6,814 bases of DNA from the NCBI GenBank assembly GCA_024636105.1, contig JAGXHO010000002.1, forward strand, positions 1-6,814. Reading direction: 5' to 3'. Below are positions 1-5,424 of this stretch, piece by piece (positions within the stretch are counted from its first letter, which is position 1; every line of letters starts with the position of its first letter). This DNA is from Trueperaceae bacterium (GTDB lineage Bacteria; Deinococcota; Deinococci; Deinococcales; Trueperaceae). Below the pieces are notes generated by a model. That model was not told the origin of the DNA. It saw nothing but the letters and a program-made list of their open reading frames with translations, and made no database searches. The position numbers were made by a program, and so were the translations under genes.

Positions 1-1
1 C

Positions 2-79
2 TTCCGCGCTCAGGACGACGTGTGGCTGGCCACCGACGAGCCGGCCGCCGACCCCGCCGCGGCCGTGGTGGTCGGGTGA
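2..79 (+). CDS. C-terminal tail of an upstream gene, possibly RNA 2'-phosphotransferase (KptA/Tpt1-like)
   Basis: Only the last 25 codons are in the window, ending at TGA 77-79. The visible tail reads FRAQDDVWLATDEPAAD and ends in a run of Ala/Val. KptA/Tpt1 proteins, which remove the splice-junction 2'-phosphate from tRNA using NAD, end in a similar F-x(4-5)-VWL strand (for example ...ENGVWLT...), so the pattern fits that family. The match is short and rests on memory of the family, so it is only a suggestion. The stop overlaps the GTG start of queA in a GTGA, which implies co-translation with another tRNA-modification gene and mildly supports the assignment. The frame is also supported by the codon composition (G or C in nearly every third position). 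Partial at the 5' side because the window begins inside the gene. Confidence 0.4.
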   Translation, partial: FRAQDDVWLATDEPAADPAAAVVVG

Positions 80-1170
80 CGCCGGTCGTGGGATCGCCGC
101 CCGCTTCGGCTGCACCAACCGCCGGCATGCTCGAGTGGACGTTCCCGGAGCCGCGGCCCGCCACCGCACCGCCGGAGGCGCGCGGCCTGGAGCGCGACGC
201 GGTGGCGCTGCTCGTGTCGAACGATGCCGGCCACCACCACGCCACGTTCCTCGACCTCGCCGCGTTCCTCGAGCCCGACGACCTGCTGGTGGTCAACGAC
301 AGCGCCACGCTGCCCGCGCGCCTGCCGCTGCGCACGGGTGCCGGCGAGGGGGTGCTGCATTTGGCGACGCGCTTCGCGCCGGGCCTGTGGTTGGCGGAGC
401 CGCGCTGGAGCCCGGAGCGGCCGGGCCCGCTGCCGCTGGCCCCCGGCGACCGCGCCCTGGTCGCCGGGGAGGAGGCCCATATGGTGGCCCCCTACCCCGG
501 GCTGCCGCGGCTGTGGTTCGTCCGCCTCGACGGCGACGCGGCGATGGCGCGCGCCGGCGCGCCGATCCGCTACGCGCACGTCGGCCGCGATCAGCCGCTG
601 CAGCGGTACCAGACCGTCTTCGCCCGCGTCCCCGGCAGCGCCGAGATGCCCTCGGCCGGGCGCCCGTTCAGCCGGCGGGCGCTCGAGCGGCTCCGGAAGG
701 CCGGCATTCACACCGCGCCCATCACCCTGCACACGGGCGTGTCGAGCCTGGAGCACGACGGCGGTCCGCTGGCGCACGACGCGCTGCCGCCCGAGCCCTT
801 CCGGGTGCCGCAGACTACGGCCGACGCGGTGAACCGCGCCCGCGCGCTGGGCCGGCGCGTCGTCGCGATCGGCACGAGCGTGGTGCGGGCGCTGGAGAGC
901 GCCTACGCCCACGGCCGCGTGCACGCAAGCGGCGGCTTCACCCGCCGCGTGCTCCATCCGGGCCGCCGGCCCGCCGTGGTCGACGGCCTGTTGACCGGGT
1001 TCCACGAACCTCGATCGACGCACCTGGCGCTGCTGACGGCGCTGGCCGGAGATGCCATGATCCGCGACGCCTACGACGCCGCGGCGCGCGGCCCCTACCT
1101 GTGGCACGAGTTCGGCGACGTCCACCTGCTCCTGCCGCCTCGCGAGCGAGCCGCGACGCACCCGCGGTAG
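76..1170 (+). CDS. queA: S-adenosylmethionine:tRNA ribosyltransferase-isomerase (atypical QueA)
   Basis: QueA transfers and isomerises the ribosyl part of AdoMet onto 7-aminomethyl-7-deazaguanine in tRNA (position 34), giving epoxyqueuosine; it acts in the cytosol. Counting from GTG 76 (364 aa), visible family motifs are APPEARGLERD near 31-41, VVNDSATLPARL near 72-83, the central GAPIRYAHV and RYQTVFARVPGSAEMPSAGRPFS block, GIHTAPITLHTGVSS, IGTSVVRALES, and the C-terminal HEPRSTHLALLTALAG and GPYLWHEFGDVHLLL. The N-terminal pattern and moderate length match the 'atypical' QueA group common in actinobacteria. Start: GTG 76 overlaps the previous stop by 4 nt (GTGA). ATG 127 would give MLEWTFPEPRP, which fits the family N-terminus better but has no ribosome site; the first 17 residues from GTG 76 look non-conserved. 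The function is firm, the exact start is not. No other queuosine gene is in the window. Confidence 0.93.
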   Translation: MTPVVGSPPASAAPTAGMLEWTFPEPRPATAPPEARGLERDAVALLVSNDAGHHHATFLDLAAFLEPDDLLVVNDSATLPARLPLRTGAGEGVLHLATRFAPGLWLAEPRWSPERPGPLPLAPGDRALVAGEEAHMVAPYPGLPRLWFVRLDGDAAMARAGAPIRYAHVGRDQPLQRYQTVFARVPGSAEMPSAGRPFSRRALERLRKAGIHTAPITLHTGVSSLEHDGGPLAHDALPPEPFRVPQTTADAVNRARALGRRVVAIGTSVVRALESAYAHGRVHASGGFTRRVLHPGRRPAVVDGLLTGFHEPRSTHLALLTALAGDAMIRDAYDAAARGPYLWHEFGDVHLLLPPRERAATHPR

Positions 1171-1173
1171 GCT
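1168..1173 (+). promoter_or_regulatory. Possible -10 box of a leaderless promoter for the histidine kinase
   Basis: TAGGCT fits the TANNNT -10 pattern of high-GC bacteria and ends 9 nt before the kinase ATG at 1183. No Shine-Dalgarno lies between queA and that ATG, so transcription starting at or next to the ATG is plausible. The box overlaps the queA stop codon (TAG), which could make the match accidental. No TTGACA-like -35 was found 17 or 18 nt upstream. Confidence 0.3.
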
Positions 1174-1182
1174 GAACGCCGC

Positions 1183-2358
1183 ATGGACGACGCCGCGACC
1201 GTCCTGCGCGAGCGGCTGGAGCAGCTCGCGACGATGAACGCGATCGGCGAGGTCCTCAACCAGGAGGCCTCGTTCGCGGTCGCCGCCGACCGCGCCCTGT
1301 CGCGGTTGGTCGAGCTGCTGGGGCTCCAGGCAGGCTGGCTGTTCGTGACGGGCGTCGCGCGCGGCGAGGCCAAGGCGGGCGCGCTGACGGTCGCCGCCTG
1401 CCACGGCCTGCCCGCGGCGCTGGCCACCGACGACGGTGCGCCGCTGCGCGAGGGCGGCTGCGACTGCCAGTGGCTCTTCCGCCAGGGCCGGCTCGACGCC
1501 GGCGTCAACATCGTCCACTGCAGCCGCCTGCAGGCGGCCGATGGCGACCGGGCGGGCCTCGAGGTCCACGCCAGCATCCCGCTGCTCGGACGCGGCGGCC
1601 CGGTCGGCATCATGAACCTGGCCGCCCCGGGCCGCGAGCGCTTCGACGAGGCCACGCTCGCCTTCCTCACCGCCGTCGGCCGGCAGCTGGGCACCGCCTT
1701 CGAGCGCTCGCGCCTCCTCGACGAGCGGACCCGTGAGGCGCGCTACACCGCGGCGCTCGAGGAGCGCCAGCGGCTTGCGGTCGAGATGCACGATTCGGTC
1801 GCCCAGGTCCTGTTCGCCGCCGAGCTGTCGCTGCAGAGCGCGCTCGCCGACGAGGCGCAAGGTCCCGCCCGCATCGCGGCCGCGGCGGGTCTGGTCGGCG
1901 ACGCGCTCGAACGACTCCGTGCGCTGGTCGAGGTGCTGCGCCCCGTCGACCCGGGCGCGCCGCTCGACACGCTGCTGCGGCGACTGGCCGAGCGACTCGG
2001 GAACGCGCTCGAGGTCTCGGTCGAGCTGCCGGCGGAGGCTCTTGCCCTCGACGCCGCCCTCGACGCCGCCGCGACGGTCGCCCTGTACCGGGTGGCGCAG
2101 GAAGCGACCCACAACGTGCTCAAGCACGCATCGGCGCACCACATGTGGCTGCGGATCGACGTCGAACCGGGCGCGGTGGTGCTGAGCGTGAGCGACGACG
2201 GCGTTGGCCCACCCGACGACGCCGCCCTTGCCAGCTCGGGCGGCCTCGGCCTCCCCAGCCTGCGCCACCGCCTCGAGCAGGTGGGCGGCCGCTTGACGCT
2301 CTCGGCGCGACCCGCCGGCGGCACGACCCTGGAAGCGAGCGTGCCGTGGCGCGCGTGA
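1183..2358 (+). CDS. Soluble GAF-domain sensor histidine kinase (HisKA_3/HATPase_c, NarX/NreB type)
   Basis: Cytosolic sensor kinase of 391 aa with no membrane segment or signal peptide. A GAF domain occupies about residues 20-175. It is followed by a short helical linker, the HisKA_3 dimerisation box with phospho-acceptor His203 in EMHDSVAQ, and an HATPase_c domain with N box EATHNV (Asn311), G1 box SDDGVG (338-342) and G2 box GGLGLPSLRHR (from 353). All catalytic boxes are intact, so it should autophosphorylate and pass phosphate to the regulator encoded next. The protein has exactly four cysteines, Cys73, Cys93, Cys95 and Cys113, all in the GAF domain; this recalls the AirS (YhcS) kinase, reported to sense redox through a GAF-bound Fe-S cluster. 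The sensory role is therefore an inference; the kinase assignment is firm. The ATG start is 12 nt after queA without a Shine-Dalgarno, perhaps read from a leaderless mRNA. Confidence 0.95.
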   Translation: MDDAATVLRERLEQLATMNAIGEVLNQEASFAVAADRALSRLVELLGLQAGWLFVTGVARGEAKAGALTVAACHGLPAALATDDGAPLREGGCDCQWLFRQGRLDAGVNIVHCSRLQAADGDRAGLEVHASIPLLGRGGPVGIMNLAAPGRERFDEATLAFLTAVGRQLGTAFERSRLLDERTREARYTAALEERQRLAVEMHDSVAQVLFAAELSLQSALADEAQGPARIAAAAGLVGDALERLRALVEVLRPVDPGAPLDTLLRRLAERLGNALEVSVELPAEALALDAALDAAATVALYRVAQEATHNVLKHASAHHMWLRIDVEPGAVVLSVSDDGVGPPDDAALASSGGLGLPSLRHRLEQVGGRLTLSARPAGGTTLEASVPWRA

Positions 2359-2978
2359 TGATCGTCGACGACCACCCGATCGTCCGCGACGGCCTCAAGA
2401 CCTACCTGTCGCTGCAAGGCGACCTCGACGTCGTGGGCGAAGCGGCCGACGCCGACGAAGCGCTCGCCGTCGCCCGCGCCACGCAACCCGACCTCGTCCT
2501 GCTCGACCTGCGCCTCGCGTCGGGCAGCGCCCTCGCGCTCATCCCGGAACTGCGCGCGCTACGCCCGCCACCGCGCGTCGTCCTTCTGAGCAGCTACCTC
2601 GAAGCCGGCGTCGTCGACGAAGCCCTGCGCCTCGGCGCCAACGGCTACCTGCTCAAGCACGTCGGCCCCGGCACCCTGGTCGATGGGCTGCGCGCCGCCC
2701 TGCGCGGCGAGGTGGTGCTCGACCCCGCCGCCGTGGAGCTCCTGGGCCAGACGACGGCCTCGCCGCTCGCCACGCTCAGCGACCGCGAGCGCGAGGTCCT
2801 CGCCTGCATCGTCGACGGCATGACCAACAAGCAGGCCGCGCAGGCGCTCGGGATCAGCGAGAAGACGGTGAAGACGCACGTGAGTCATCTGCTGGCGAAG
2901 TTGGGGGTCCGGGATCGGACGCAGGCGGCGGTGATGGGGGTGGGGGGCCAGCGGCAGGACGGTGAGAAGGCCTCCTAG
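2346..2978 (+). CDS. NarL/FixJ-family response regulator (REC + LuxR-type HTH)
   Basis: A DNA-binding response regulator of 210 aa, partner of the kinase just upstream. The REC domain (about 3-120) has the acidic pair Asp8-Asp9 in VDDHP, phospho-acceptor Asp54 in LVLLDLR, Ser82 in VVLLSSY and Lys104 in YLLKH. The C-terminal LuxR-type helix-turn-helix spans about 144-196 (LSDREREVL, then GISEKTVKTHVSHLLAKLGV). All phosphotransfer residues are present, so it should act as a phosphorylation-dependent transcription factor. Start: GTG 2346 gives MARVMIVDDHP, the usual family beginning, with GGAAG at 2331-2335 about 10 nt upstream; it overlaps the kinase gene by 13 nt. GTG 2355 and ATG 2358 are in-frame alternatives. 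A longer open frame reaches back into the kinase gene but only as a shadow. The stop TAG overlaps by two bases the stop of a minus-strand frame coming from the right. Its target genes cannot be told from the window. Confidence 0.94.
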   Translation: MARVMIVDDHPIVRDGLKTYLSLQGDLDVVGEAADADEALAVARATQPDLVLLDLRLASGSALALIPELRALRPPPRVVLLSSYLEAGVVDEALRLGANGYLLKHVGPGTLVDGLRAALRGEVVLDPAAVELLGQTTASPLATLSDREREVLACIVDGMTNKQAAQALGISEKTVKTHVSHLLAKLGVRDRTQAAVMGVGGQRQDGEKAS

Positions 2979-3175
2979 GGACTCTCGGCCACCGCCTCCG
3001 GCTCAGGGATCTCGAACTCGGCGTCCGCGGCTTCCGACCAAGACTCGTGATCAGCGTCTCGCACGTCGACGACCACGACGTGACGGCCCGGCACCTCGAC
3101 ACGTACGCCCCGTAGGTCCACGTTGTATCGAAGGCGCCTCTGACCCGCGATACGGCCAGATGGCCACCGTTGCGG
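2975..3175 (-). pseudogene. Coding-like fragment without a start, hypothetical remnant
   Basis: On the minus strand, downstream of hicB, the frame ending at TAG 2977-2975 reads like protein: GRIAGQRRLRYNVDLRG, then a hydrophobic strand GRHVVVVDVRD, then ADHESW and an acidic tail EFEIPEPEAVAE. The alternation of hydrophobic and charged residues suggests a beta-rich C-terminus. I do not recognise the family. There is no ATG, GTG or TTG in the proper frame between the hicB stop and this segment, and the only upstream start lies about 89 nt inside hicB with an Arg/Ser-rich N-terminus typical of an off-frame read. It is thus most likely the tail of a gene whose front was lost, or a fragment from another replicon. 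The 5' boundary is approximate. It could also be non-coding sequence that happens to be open. Base composition is lower in G+C than in the flanking genes. Confidence 0.35.
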
Positions 3176-3233
3176 ATCGCAGAGGCACGATGGATCGCGG
3201 CTGCAGCGCAGCCTCCAAGATCCCTCGAGACGC

Positions 3234-3635
3234 TTAAACGGCCTCTGCGGGCGCCTCACGTTGCTCCTCGAGGACCGCCTCTCTCGCGACTCCCGCCGCG
3301 AGCATGCTGACAACCAACGCATTCAGCGACACACCTTCGCGTCGTGCCGCCACCACGAGTTGGGCGTGCAGGCTCTTGGGAAGCCGTGCGACGAACTTCC
3401 CACTCGGGAGGCCCACCGGCGCTGGCGGCGCGACCGCAGCCGGCAACGGCCAACCCTCCTCCTCGTGCACGGCGATGGCACCCTCCAGCACGACATCGAG
3501 TTCCGCGAGCGCGTCCGCAGCCGTCTCACCGAATGCGGACACGTGCGGGAACTCCGTACACAGCGCGATGTACTCTCCGCCTTCTGGCTCGAAGTAGACG
3601 TGTCGGCTGAAGTCGGGCAGTCGGGGGTGCTTCAT
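3234..3635 (-). CDS. hicB: HicB-family antitoxin
   Basis: The antitoxin of a type II HicAB toxin-antitoxin module: it binds and neutralises the HicA mRNA nuclease and, through its C-terminal domain, represses its own promoter. The 133 aa protein has a HicB-like partial RNase H fold at about 12-65 (YFEPEGGEYIALC, then FGETAADALAELDVVLEGAI) and a ribbon-helix-helix segment at about 78-115 (SGKFVARLPKSLHAQL, then REGVSLNALVVSMLAAG). Start: ATG 3635 has a GGAGAG site about 9 nt upstream, lying inside the end of the hicA-like frame; TTG 3659 is a longer, less likely choice. It follows the hicA-like frame by 5 nt, the usual toxin-first order. Because the toxin next to it looks truncated, this antitoxin may be an orphan that only acts as a repressor or blocks a related toxin elsewhere. 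It appears full length. Confidence 0.88.
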   Translation of the reverse strand: MKHPRLPDFSRHVYFEPEGGEYIALCTEFPHVSAFGETAADALAELDVVLEGAIAVHEEEGWPLPAAVAPPAPVGLPSGKFVARLPKSLHAQLVVAARREGVSLNALVVSMLAAGVAREAVLEEQREAPAEAV

Positions 3636-3640
3636 CTGAT

Positions 3641-3841
3641 TCAGCTCTCCTCGGACCAAAGGGCGAGATCGTCGTAGATCCTGAGCGCTTGCCGGACCTG
3701 GTACGGCTTGGCCTTGCCGTCCTTACCTGGTTGGAAGTTCATCGTGCCTACGAAGCCCTTGCGCTTGAAGATGTGGTGCGAACTGCTCGTTCGGGCGAGG
3801 AGAGGCAACCGTCGATGCCCTGGCGCGCTTCCCGTGACCAC
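3641..3841 (-). pseudogene. hicA: HicA-family toxin, N-terminally truncated
   Basis: The last 48 or so residues match the HicA group whose members read 'GSHHIF... NLQ... KAKPYQV(R/K)Q': here ARTSSSHHIFKRKGF, then MNFQPGKDGKAKPYQVRQ and IYDDLAL. HicA is a small double-stranded-RNA-binding-like mRNA nuclease, and the His in the SHH motif is the catalytic residue; it is kept. Family members are usually about 80-90 aa and begin with a helix bearing a LLxxLGF-type sequence before the SHH strand. In this frame that part is missing: upstream of about 3797 the residues are unrelated (SAPGHRRLP), and a TAA stop occurs a few codons before the GTG at 3841. No ribosome site precedes the GTG or the TTG at 3808. 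I found no continuation of the domain in the other two minus frames. The simplest reading is a 5'-deleted, inactive toxin; a sequencing frameshift is less likely because no other frame supplies the missing part. Confidence 0.65.
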
Positions 3842-3879
3842 CGCCGCAGCCGGTGTACTTCCCCCTTATCGGCCCCAGT

Positions 3880-3894
3880 CCGAAGCGGCTTCGG
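3880..3894. other. Short perfect hairpin between the DUF899 gene and the hicA remnant
   Basis: CCGAAG and CTTCGG flank a 3-nt loop (CGG), giving a 6-bp stem 27 nt beyond the stop of the minus-strand DUF899 gene. No T-run follows on either strand, so it is at best a weak or RNA-stabilising 3' structure rather than a clear intrinsic terminator. The rest of the roughly 80-nt gap between the two minus-strand frames (3842-3920) holds no other recognisable signal. Confidence 0.3.
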
Positions 3895-3920
3895 CTCTGC
3901 GAACTCCCGCGCTAACCGAT

Positions 3921-4517
3921 TCAGATCCGCGGCGCCCAATCCCCCGCCCCACCCTCGAGCAAGTCGAACAGCGGCCACACCGCGCAGTAATCGTCCCCAG
4001 GACCGAACTCGGCGCGCCCGGTTCGCACGAGCGACCCGTCGGCCGCGCGCCGCAGCGCCGACACCCCCGGCAGCGAGCGGCCGTCCTCGGTCGCGAACCC
4101 TAGCGCGAGCGCCACCGCGCGGCTCGGATCGGACGCCATCACGAACGGCCACCCGCGGGCCGCCGCGAACGCGCGCTGCACGGCCGGCGGGTCCGGCGTC
4201 AGCAACGCGACCGCCGACCGCCGCGTCAGGTGCGGGAGCAGGCCGACGAAGCCATCGGCCCACAGCGTGCAGTACGCGCACGTGGTCCCCATGTTGTGCA
4301 CCAGCAGCAGGTCGTCGTGCGCACCGAACAGGTCCGACAGCCGGCGCGCGCCCTCGTGCGTCCCGACCTCGTGGTCGACGATCGGCTCCGGTCCGCGGCG
4401 TCGCCGCGCCGCCGACCGCTCGGCCTTGAGCGCCTCGATCCGCCGCTCGAGGTCTTCGATCTCGGTGTCCAAGCTTGGATCCGCTCCGTAGCGGTCCGGT
4501 CCACGTTGCCCTTCCAT
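3921..4517 (-). CDS. DUF899-family thioredoxin-fold protein
   Basis: A 198 aa cytosolic protein. Residues 16-40 form a charged helix likely to be a short coiled coil (DTEIEDLERRIEALKAER). The core from about 60 resembles the DUF899 group of AhpC/TSA-related thioredoxin folds: LLLVHNMGTTCAYCTLWADG places Cys80 and Cys83 in a CxxC motif, followed by AVALLTPDPPAVQRAFAAARGWPF and a C-terminal DDYCAVWPLFDLL. A thiol-redox role (peroxide or disulfide handling) fits the fold and the CxxC, but the family has no settled reaction that I can assert. The ATG at 4517 has a textbook AAGGAGG site at 4529-4523 with a 5-nt spacer, so the start is secure. It is the last intact gene of the minus-strand cluster and lies 62 nt after the SRPBCC stop. 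Confidence 0.85.
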   Translation of the reverse strand: MEGQRGPDRYGADPSLDTEIEDLERRIEALKAERSAARRRRGPEPIVDHEVGTHEGARRLSDLFGAHDDLLLVHNMGTTCAYCTLWADGFVGLLPHLTRRSAVALLTPDPPAVQRAFAAARGWPFVMASDPSRAVALALGFATEDGRSLPGVSALRRAADGSLVRTGRAEFGPGDDYCAVWPLFDLLEGGAGDWAPRI

Positions 4518-4522
4518 GTCGT

Positions 4523-4529
4523 CCTCCTT
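4523..4529 (-). promoter_or_regulatory. Shine-Dalgarno of the DUF899 gene
   Basis: AAGGAGG on the minus strand with 5 nt before ATG 4517; it fixes the start of that gene. The leader around it (AAGGAGGACGACATG) resembles the one before the cupin gene (AAGGAGGAGACGACATG), suggesting a similar initiation strength. Confidence 0.8.
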
Positions 4530-4579
4530 CGGATCGGCGTGTCCGCCGCCTCGCCGCGCCGCTCAGCGTCCGGCGACCG

Positions 4580-4996
4580 TCACTCCGATGCCTGCGCCTC
4601 GACGTGCCGCGCGAACCGGTCGAGGATCGCCTGCCAGCCGGTGCGCTGCATCTCGACGGAGTTCGCGTCCTCGGCGTCGAAGGTCTCGCGGACTCGGACC
4701 GCGCCGCCTTCGGGCAGGAACTCAACGACCACCTCGCGCCCGTCGGCCATCGCGTAGGCGATCCGCTGGTGCGCGACCACCTCGGTGTAGGTCCCCTCGA
4801 AGTCGAAGCCCTCGCCGCCGTCCTTGGCCTCCATGCGCGAGGTGAAGCTGCCGCCGACGCGAAGGTCGACGCTCGCCTTGGTCGTGTGCCAATCGTCGGA
4901 GGCGGCGTTCCAGCGCACGATGTCGTCCGGCGTGGTCCAGGCGGTCCAGACCGCCTTGAGCGGGGCCCGGACCGTGGTCTCGATCGTGATCTTCAT
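4580..4996 (-). CDS. AHSA1/SRPBCC-domain protein
   Basis: A 138 aa single-domain protein of the START/Bet v1-like helix-grip fold, AHSA1 branch (similar to the C-terminal domain of the Hsp90 activator Aha1). Visible are the first strand and helix MKITIETTVRAPLKAVWTAW, the typical TTPDDIVRWN, the DLRVGGSFTSRM strand, FDFEGTYTEVVAHQRIAY, then VRETFDAED and the long C-terminal helix GWQAILDRFARHVEAQ. Such proteins bind hydrophobic small molecules in a cavity; the ligand is unknown here. The ATG overlaps the stop of the preceding gene in ATGA (4 nt) and has no clear Shine-Dalgarno of its own, so translation is probably coupled. The length is normal for the family and nothing is missing. Members often occur beside DUF899 and other small stress-related genes, as here. 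Confidence 0.9.
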   Translation of the reverse strand: MKITIETTVRAPLKAVWTAWTTPDDIVRWNAASDDWHTTKASVDLRVGGSFTSRMEAKDGGEGFDFEGTYTEVVAHQRIAYAMADGREVVVEFLPEGGAVRVRETFDAEDANSVEMQRTGWQAILDRFARHVEAQASE

Positions 4997-5304
4997 CGCG
5001 GGGTCGCTTCGGCGAAGCGCTCGGCGCGCTTGAAGTAGTGGTAGGTGTTCATCCAGCTGCCGCAGTAGGTCCAGCCCTGGTGCTCGAGCTGGGTGCGCTG
5101 GCGCGGCGTGCCCAGTTCGGTCGCGCGCTCGTAGGCCCAGGGCGTCCGCATGCCGGGATCTTCCGGGCGCCGGAAGTGGAGCACCAGCGGGCCGAAGCCG
5201 GTCATCTCCCAGCCCTCGCGGCCCATCTCGTCGCGCACGCCGACCTCGTCGAACGCCGTCGCCATCCGGTGCTGGTACTGCCAGGTCGCGTTCAGGAACG
5301 CCAT
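4993..5304 (-). CDS. Small protein with two DUF4177-like repeats
   Basis: A 103 aa protein with an internal duplication. Unit 1 (about 8-47) runs from WQYQHRM through REGWEMTGFG to LHFRRP; unit 2 (about 56-93) runs from WAYERAT through HQGWTYCGSW to YHYFKR. Each unit has an aromatic first strand, a helix ending in (E/Q)GW, and a closing strand with an aromatic plus a basic pair 11-14 residues later. DUF4177 proteins share this pattern (N-terminal YxY strand, EGWEL, then YFKR), but that match is by memory and the function of the family is unknown. ATG 5304 has GGAGG at 5314-5310 with a 5-nt spacer. The open frame goes on to TTG 5355, giving 17 more residues with little support. Its stop overlaps the SRPBCC start, so the two products are probably made together. 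No catalytic motif is visible. Confidence 0.75.
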   Translation of the reverse strand: MAFLNATWQYQHRMATAFDEVGVRDEMGREGWEMTGFGPLVLHFRRPEDPGMRTPWAYERATELGTPRQRTQLEHQGWTYCGSWMNTYHYFKRAERFAEATPR

Positions 5305-5309
5305 CTTCT

Positions 5310-5314
5310 CCTCC
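5310..5314 (-). promoter_or_regulatory. Shine-Dalgarno deciding the start of the DUF4177-like gene
   Basis: GGAGG followed by AGAAG and then ATG 5304 on the minus strand. The good spacing (5 nt) favours this ATG over the in-frame TTG 5355, GTG 5340 and GTG 5316 upstream. Confidence 0.65.
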
Positions 5315-5424
5315 ACGTCCGCGGCGAAGACCTCCTCCACCGCGAGCTCGAACAACCAGGCGAGGCGGATCGTCCTCGAGGACCGCGGGGCCCATCGGCC
5401 GCGCCGCCTCAGCGCCGTCGGCCT

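Noticed and set aside
10..2268. A 752-codon open frame on the minus strand opposite queA and the kinase gene.
   Set aside because: It is Arg/Ala/Gly-rich with no recognisable domain and lies fully antisense to two well-supported genes. In DNA this rich in G+C, stop codons are rare in the antisense frame, so such shadows are expected.
2145..2345. A 67-residue N-terminal extension of the response regulator.
   Set aside because: It is Arg-rich and overlaps the kinase ATPase domain in another frame. REC domains begin directly with VxIVDDH, which fits GTG 2346.
2962..3237. Plus-strand frame in the region between the response regulator and hicB.
   Set aside because: Pro/Arg-rich, no ribosome site, no motif; it is the complement of the minus-strand coding-like fragment.
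3748..4725. A 325-codon minus-strand frame across the DUF899 gene.
   Set aside because: It is out of frame with DUF899, which has a secure start and motifs. Its composition is Arg/Ala/Gly-rich. Its tail past 3920 (DKGEVHRLRRW) looks a little more natural but could not be linked to any family or to the missing front of hicA.
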